64,000 nucleotides of DNA from Cymodocea nodosa. Its lineage: Eukaryota; Streptophyta; Magnoliopsida; Alismatales; Cymodoceaceae. Below the pieces are notes generated by a model. That model did no database searches. It was not told the origin of the DNA and was given only the letters and a program-made list of their open reading frames with translations. Shown here one piece after another: positions 57,669 through 64,000 of the stretch. Numbering within the stretch: position 1 is the stretch's first letter; every line of letters starts with the position of its first letter. The position numbers were made by a program, and so were the translations under genes. The stretch spans positions 8,258,501-8,322,500 of the forward strand of contig CM072341.1 in NCBI GenBank assembly GCA_036874045.1, written 5' to 3'.

Positions 57669-59394
57669 GCTATGATTTTGTGTGTTTAATGTTGTGTGTA
57701 TTCTACGTTTACTTTTAGAAAAAAATATATAGTTTTCATTTCATTTTATAAAAAAAGAAAAAAAACAAAATATCAATCCAGTTTGTTGGTATCTATTCTG
57801 GGAAACCAACTGGCTTGCTTGTGAGCCACCAAAAGCATAGGAGCCTGGGTTCCACACAAGACACTGAATTATCAATATTTGTTAAATGTTATTTTGTTAT
57901 ATATTTTTTGCTTTTATCTATGAATCAAAATTTTTTAGAATTAAAAAAATCAGAATATGCAGAAGGAGATACAAACGAAATAAGGTATGTAACTGATTAC
58001 TTATCCTGAATTTTAAATCAATGAAACTGTATTCATGCCTGCTACAATTACTGTACTTATTGTCAAATCTTTTACATTGAGGACAATGCAAAATGTAGGT
58101 ATGGGGGGGAGGTAATTAAAGTAACAGCCATGTAATTTTGTTAATTAAAGGAATTAAAATGGTACTGCAAAGTTTTGTGGAAATTGAAAATTTTTATGAA
58201 CTTGCTGTAACTATCCGATAATTGAGAATGTAAAATTTTTATAAATTGTAACTGCTTGAATGTTATATTTAGAAGGCTATATATGATGCTATAGAATTTA
58301 CTATTTATGCAAATCTAGATATAGTATCTTTTTTTTTTTTGAATTTCATAAGTTTAACAGTTTCACGATTTTAAAATGAAATCAGAATGCTTAATGAAAA
58401 ATCAGTAAATTATCTAAAGTCCTGAAGGAGCTAAGATGTGAATTCTAAATTAAATGAAACACATATGATTAAAGATACATTTAATTTGACTGATTGAACT
58501 TGTAGAATGATTTATGTGTAGATCTTATTAAACTATAGAAAAGTATGAGCTCATTGTTATGGATTCATATTTTCAGTAAATGATAGAAGCATGACTATAT
58601 GAGATTGATGTTTTACTACATCTGTATTAATGAAATACGTACATATACAGTATGTGATTAATGATTTGTTTGTGTGTATTTTGATTGAAAAAAAAAAAGG
58701 AAAATTTGAGAGTTTATTGACTTGTTTGATCACGAGCCTTTTGTACTTGAGCAGATAGGTATGTAAGGATTGTTGCCTTGGAAAAAAAAGGACTCTTGAA
58801 ATCTGGCAACCTAAGATCTTGATCAGATCTAGGATTGTTGACTGAAAGCTTGTTACAAGGGTACATTAGAAAGCTCTTGTATGATTCAAGCTTGTCAAAT
58901 TAACTTTTAAAGTATAAAAAAAAAGCATATACTGTTCTGAAAAGATACAAGTGTTTTGTGAAATACAGATATCTTATGAATCGAGTATATTTTCTGTTAT
59001 CTAGAATTGCTAAAATATGAATCTGGAATTGACTTTTGAAGTTGTTTTAATAGAGATACAATTCTTTATTCTACTTGTCTTAATCATATTGAATTGGGTT
59101 GTACTTTGATTCGCATGTTGTTGAAATTTCTTCTAGAAATCTTATTGGAAAATTCAGGATGACAGATGATGAAAAGAAGAACAAACGATAATATAATTAA
59201 CTCTTATGTGATGATGATATACTTTGTATATAATTTACATATACTCTAAGTATATTTGCAGGTTGATTGCTGAAACATACAGAATATATATTCTTATGCT
59301 GAACAGAAGAAAAAAAGAAGAGGAATTAATTCTAGCACTGTTAGAAAGACCAATTAATTAGATCTTAGTTTGCTAAGGGACTATCAAAATTTAG
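57669..59394 (+). other. 3' region of F-box element B
   Basis: Same order as in copy A: hairpin near 57783, donor-like AAGGTATGTAACT near 57981, ACATTGAGGACAATG at 58074-58088 followed by a G-run, then the block shared with copia (about 58250-59265) ending in ATATTTGCAG. No coding signal. Confidence 0.75.
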
Positions 59395-60667
59395 GTATGG
59401 GGGAAGTGTTTAGAATGAAAAAGTGCATATTATTAACGATTAAATGATGGTTAATTGCATAATATTTAGCTTATCATATGATAATTAAGCCATTATGTTA
59501 TAATTGCACTATTATATGCTTTAATTAAAAAATCTGCTTAATTTTGGGGAATTAATGTCAATTTAGTACATTTCTGAACTGTCGGTAAGTTGCAGGGTGT
59601 GAAATTCTTAAGTATCCGAAATTTCTGATATTTTGGACAGTTATGTTTAACATACTGAACATATTTCAGACAGTTATGTTTAGCATACCGAACATGTATC
59701 AGATAGTTATGTTTATATTGCTAAACAGTTACGCTTTAAAAGAATATTTTATTATTTCTAGAAGTACACGTGTCGAAACCATAATGCTTGACTTAAGTGA
59801 ATTTTCGGTGAGTTATCTATAACTATCCGAAATGCATCTAAGCATCGGATAGTTAGACTTGCAACTCTCCGAAATGTTTCTTTTATTATTAAACTATTGT
59901 TGACACGTGTCGAGATCTAGTAGATTTACTTAAGTTATATATCGGTGAGTTATTTGTAACTATCCGAAATGCATCTAGGCATCGGATAGTTAAGTTTGTA
60001 AGTATCTGAAATGCACCTGAGCATCGGATAGTTAAATTTATGCATGTGTTTTATAGTTAAATCAACGAGGTAAGTCCGTTGAGTTATCTACAACTCCACG
60101 GACTATTTATTTTCTAATATGCCACTGTAGCAGTTGCAGAAACAGGACAGTTGGAAAAAAACCACGATTGCATATATTGCGCAGGGAGAAGAAATCATTG
60201 TCGTTGATATGAATGAAGGAAATCCAACCGACCATTCATGTAGAAGCAGTTACTACTGAAGAAATATAAAAGAAAAGAAGAAAAAGAACAAAAGTGTGTG
60301 ATCGATGGACGGCCAGTGTGTACAAAGGAGGAGCACCGAGCTTTCTACAGGCAGCGTCAGCAATTCTCCAAAGTACCACACCAACCATCGTTACCGCCAT
60401 CACCACCATAATCACCAACCATTAGAGGTCTATGAGAATACTTTCTAGATGTCGGGTCGATTCCAAACCAAACACGGTGCCTGACAACCACTATGAGAAG
60501 TGATCACGTTGCAAGAAAGGAAGCCATTTTCACCAAGCGCCAACTCATATTTCAGGAGATCGTAAAGCTTCTAGCCTTGACTTCGGGTTGATGCCTATAT
60601 GTTGAAGAGGAGATCATCTTGCAATTCTGGACTTGCGATTCTATAGGGAGAGGAGACAAGATTGTAA
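59395..60667 (+). repeat. Polypurine tract and 3'-truncated LTR of F-box element B
   Basis: GTATGGGGGAAG then TGTTTAGAATG at 59407. LTR sequence with CATCGGATAGTTA and GACACGTGTC motifs runs to GATTGTAA at 60667, where an unrelated G-rich sequence begins. Copy A continues TGATTAAG at that point, so the LTR is interrupted, not naturally ended. Confidence 0.8.
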
Positions 60668-60690
60668 GGGGGGGTTTGTGCCTACTCGAA
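60665..60690. other. Candidate left end of a PIF/Harbinger-type DNA transposon
   Basis: TAA followed by GGGGGGGTTTGTGCC interrupts the LTR. PIF/Harbinger elements duplicate a 3-bp TWA target and have G-rich termini, and a transposase fragment of that family lies ~1.8 kb on. The right end was not found in the window. Confidence 0.4.
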
Positions 60691-60852
60691 ATTTTAAGAA
60701 AGGAAAGAAATGAAAGTAAAGAAAGTATGTAAGTAGTTTGTGCAGATTTGGAAACTTGAGAAAGTTTGTTAACTTTCCCAAATATAAAAGGAAAAATTTT
60801 CCCTGATTTCGGAGACTCTCCCCTCTGAAATCAAGGAATCCCCGACCACTCG

Positions 60853-61550
60853 AATGCCCTGATTTCGTCTACTCGAAGCTTGCAAGGTGCGTGAATCCCA
60901 TCGATCGTTCAAAGCTCACCGACCGCTCGAAGGTCGTCAACCACTCGAAGCTCGTCGACCGCTCGAAGCTTACCGACAGCTCAAAAGCTCACGGACTGCT
61001 CGAAGTTCGCCGACTGCTCGAAAGCTTGCAAACCGCTTCAAGCTCACCGACTGCTCGAAAGCTCCTGGATCGCTCAAAGCTCGCAGACCACTCGAAGCTT
61101 GCCGACTGCTCAAAAGCTCGCCGACCGCCCGAATGCCCTGATTTCGTCTGCTCGAAGCTTGCTAGTTGCGTGATTCCCGTCGACCGTTCGAAGGCCGTCG
61201 ACCACTCGAAGCTCGCCTACTGCTCGAAAGCTCACGGACCACTTGAAGCTCGTCGACTGCTCGAAAGCTCACGGACCGCTTGAAGCTCGCCAACTGCTCG
61301 AAAGCTCCTGGACCGCTCGAAGCTCGCGGACCATTGGAAGCTCGTCGACTGCTCGAAAGCTCATCGACCGCTCGAAGCTCACTGACCGCTCAAAAGCTCG
61401 TCGACTGCTCAAAGCTCGACGATCGCTTGAAGCTCGCCGACCACTTGAAGCTCGCGGACCGCTCGAAGCTCGCCGACCGCTCGAAGCTCATCGACCGGTC
61501 CAAGCTCGCCGCCTGCTCCAAGCTCGTCGATTGCTCGAAGGTCATAATTT
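60853..61550. repeat. GC-rich minisatellite, 18-19-bp unit
   Basis: About 35-40 imperfect units of CTCGAAGCTCGCCGACCG. A longer period of ~278 bases is visible: CCCTGATTTCGTCTRCTCG occurs near 60857 and 61135. Open frames on it (repeating RSKLAD- or RRPLEA-like) are by-products of the 18-bp period. Confidence 0.85.
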
Positions 61551-62484
61551 CGTGAAACTTTTGCATAGTTTATTTCTTGCAACCAGAAGAATACTAACAA
61601 ATATTATTACCTATGCATGTCGACATGCCACTATTCCTGGTTTACTGCGTTCAAAATTTCATTTTTGTCGTTACAAGAACAAATAGGCAGGGACGTACGG
61701 TGGAAACTAATATGGGTAGACGTAGAGCTTTCCGAGCAAACACTCTTATCTTATCTACCAAAGTTTAAATTGAGTAACTTTTTATTTCATCCATTCATCA
61801 CCTCTAATAATTTCTGTTGTTTGCGGTGGAACTTATTTTGTATTAGTCGTCTGAACTTATTTACAAGGTAACATTTGTAACATATGTATTTTGTTAATAA
61901 GAGTTAGAAGTTCATATCATGTTTATATGGTTAGTGGAGATTAATGAGAAGAGGAAAATTGAAAAAACAAGAAGCAAGATCTTTTGCAAGAACTAAGGTT
62001 GTTGAAGATTTAGGATTTTGTTAATATGACTCAATATTTTCTGTTGTGATCAATATGACTCAATTTGCATTAACGAGGTCCTACATTATTTGGATTTTGC
62101 TCTAAACAAGGAGGGACTACGTTGGCCTTGCATTAGCAACAAAGCATGCCTGGACCTAAGCAATCTTAGTGTAGGCTATGTGTTAATTCTTGAATATCTT
62201 TTGCTATTGTTCTTACTTCATTTGCTTCCCTTTTCATGATATCCAACTTATTTCTTTAGTTATATTTTGATTACAAATCCAACGAAAAAAAGTATGAAAT
62301 TCTTATGTATGCCATTTCATATGTGTTATGAATGACTAGTAACTTATTTAAGTTATTCATTCTTATCCATTTTTAATGCATATTGTCATTGAATGAATAA
62401 TAACTTATTTAATTTTTATGTTAATGATTGATGTTGTCATTGTCATCCATATTTCAATGATGTGTTTTTCATTTATATCAGTGA
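61551..62484. other. Region between minisatellite and transposase fragment
   Basis: No supported gene. ORFs here match nothing I recognise. A possible splice acceptor (TTTATATCAG) is near 62481. Confidence 0.35.
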
Positions 62485-62823
62485 TTAAGATTAGTGATTG
62501 AACGATCATTTGGAGTTGTTAAACATCATTTTGCAATCTTACGAGGACATATGCCGTATCCTTATGATACACAAACGAAGATTGTGATGACTTGCTTCCT
62601 ATTACATAATTTTATACGTAAAGCTGACAGAGCAGATTTATTAGAAGATCTAGAAGATGAGTTAGCTGAATTTGATCTAGAAAATGAAGAAATTGGAATT
62701 ACTGAAGATGAGGTTTCACAGATAGATAGTACATTAGAAATGACACAAGAACGAAGAAAACAAATAGCAGATGAAATGCGTGACAACATGAAGACTACCA
62801 TGTGGGATGGACGTGACTTTTAA
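62485..62823 (+). pseudogene. PIF/Harbinger transposase C-terminal fragment
   Basis: VIERSFGVVKHHFAIL, MPYPYDTQTKIVMTCFLLHNFI and an acidic tail ending MWDGRDF match the end of the DDE_Tnp_4 / HARBI1-like nuclease of PIF/Harbinger transposons. The Glu of VIERSFG is the last member of the catalytic DDE triad. An upstream TGA at 62482 is in frame, so this is a terminal exon or a 5'-truncated copy; no other transposase part was found to the left. It ends with TAA at 62821-62823. Confidence 0.8.
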
Positions 62824-63119
62824 ATTATTTCATATGTAACTTTGTTGAATTGTTATGTTACAATATTTGAATATTTGTATGTTGACAATTTATATTTATG
62901 TTGTGAATTTTATTTATATATTGGATGTTAGTTAACAATTTTGAAAAGTAATTATTTATGATATGTTATGTTCAAATAGGTAATACACAATACAACTTTT
63001 GGTCAATTTGTTCAAATTGATATTATTAATAAATATAAATAAGAAGACTTAATATTTTTTCTTAAAATATAAGTTTTCTTTTTCTTTTATTTTTTTTCCT
63101 ATCAAACCATTAGACCAGC
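62824..63119. other. AT-rich non-coding DNA
   Basis: Follows the transposase stop. No feature seen. Confidence 0.5.
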
Positions 63120-63735
63120 TTTGGTGCGATCGGCAAAATTTTCTTCATTTTTATTTTTCTTCGGTTCAACACTCCGACAAACTAAAGTGTTTTTTGTTTT
63201 TTCCTTCGGTCAAACCGAAGTCTGAACTTCAGTCTGACCGAAGTTTTTAAGTTTTTTATTTTTTCCTAGTTAGACTGAATTTTTTCCTTTGGTCCGATCG
63301 AAGTTTTATAGTTTTTTTACTTTTTTTTTGGTCAGACCGAATTTTTTCCTTCGGTCCGACCAAAGTTTTCTAGTTTTTTTACTTGTTTTTCGATCAGACC
63401 AAATTTTTTCCTTCAGTTCGACCGAAGTTTTATAATTTTTTTACTTTTTTTTCAATCAGACCGAAGTTTTTAATTTTTTTTCAGTCAGATCGAATTTTTT
63501 CCTTCGGTCTGACCGAAGTTAAATAATTTTTTTCGATTTGATCAAGCTTTGGTCCGATCAAATTTTTTTTTCTTTTATTTATTTTTTCAGTCTGACTAAC
63601 CAAAACTTTTTTATTTTTTTATATTTTTCTTCAGTCAAACCGAAGCTCATTCTTCGGTCGAACATAAGATTTTCAGTTTTTTATTTTTTTCAGTCAAACT
63701 GAATCTCAACTTCGGTCCAATTGAAGTTTTTGATT
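63120..63735. repeat. Array of CTTCGGTC-GACCGAAG palindromes in T-rich DNA
   Basis: About 10-15 imperfect copies of the palindrome CTTCGGTCNGACCGAAG or its half sites (for example near 63201, 63230, 63285, 63345, 63400, 63500, 63640, 63695), separated by T-rich spacers. Confidence 0.75.
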
Positions 63736-63760
63736 TTTTATATTTATTTTTTTGATTTTA

Positions 63761-64000
63761 AATTAAAATAAAAAGAAAAAAATTTACAACATTTTCGATA
63801 TTCAATTCATCATTCAAACACATTATTTTATTTATAAATACATTTACTAATTTTCAATTGTTAATTTTTTATATTTATTTTTTAATTTGAAATTAAAATA
63901 AAAATAAAAAAATTTACAACATTTTCGATAATCAATTCATCATTAAAACACATTATTTTATTTATAAATACATTTATTAATTTTCAATTATTAATTTTTT
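63761..64000. repeat. 130-bp AT-rich tandem repeat, ~1.8 copies
   Basis: AATTAAAATA at 63761 and 63891, and TTTACAACATTTTCGATA at 63783 and 63913, give a period of 130. It runs off the window end. Confidence 0.85.

Noticed and set aside
60887..61686. Several ORFs with RSKLAD- or RRPLEA-like repeats
   Set aside because: The 18-bp minisatellite period leaves several frames open; not evidence of a repeat protein.
63120..63735. Intrinsic terminators (stem plus T-run)
   Set aside because: The palindromes with T tracts mimic bacterial terminators, but the context is plant nuclear repeat DNA.
1..64000. tRNA, rRNA or organelle DNA
   Set aside because: No cloverleaf or rRNA signature seen; the only tRNA-related text is retroelement primer-binding sites.

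Overview
The window is repeat-rich nuclear DNA from a flowering plant. It is AT-rich and made almost entirely of nested, mostly decayed LTR retrotransposons of two superfamilies, with one DNA-transposon fragment at the right edge. I see no intact ordinary host gene, no tRNA or rRNA gene and no CRISPR array. The species cannot be named from the sequence.

Layout. 1-9362: a Ty1/copia element of Sirevirus type (integrase, RT, RNase H, a duplicated non-coding block, an extra 'env-like' ORF, polypurine tract and LTR). 9363-13114: a second, shortened copy of the same family sharing that LTR. 13115-15369: Athila-type Ty3/gypsy pol (RT, RNase H, integrase). 15370-17825: gypsy non-coding DNA and a probable LTR with a primer-binding-site-like motif. 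17897-29312: an extra ORF related to the copia env-like ORF, split by a minus-strand Sirevirus (18049-27659). 30439-39235: a gypsy-type element carrying gag, then an F-box gene, then a long 3' region and an LTR; its gag is split by a copia solo LTR (30923-32583). 39236-41205: a second truncated LTR of that family. 41541-51859: a complete two-LTR Athila element inserted in another copia LTR (41206-41540 plus 51860-52769). 52770-54625: unassigned DNA with a minisatellite. 54720-60667: a second gag/F-box element. 60668-64000: probable PIF/Harbinger material with a GC-rich minisatellite, a transposase fragment, an array of palindromes and a 130-bp tandem repeat.

How the parts relate. The strongest unusual signal is a retrotransposon whose gag is followed by an F-box/FBA-type gene where pol would be expected. 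It occurs twice and the two F-box copies carry different inactivating mutations, so an open F-box ORF was probably mobilised. The second signal is module exchange between superfamilies: the copia family and the F-box gypsy family share a ~1-kb non-coding block, a homologous extra ORF and homologous LTR U3 promoter sequence with CACGTG motifs. Third, the complete Athila element has its gag C-terminal domain downstream of integrase and a deletion that removes the RT catalytic box, so it would need help from other elements. Most premature stops fit C-to-T or G-to-A change, as expected in methylated, silenced repeats.
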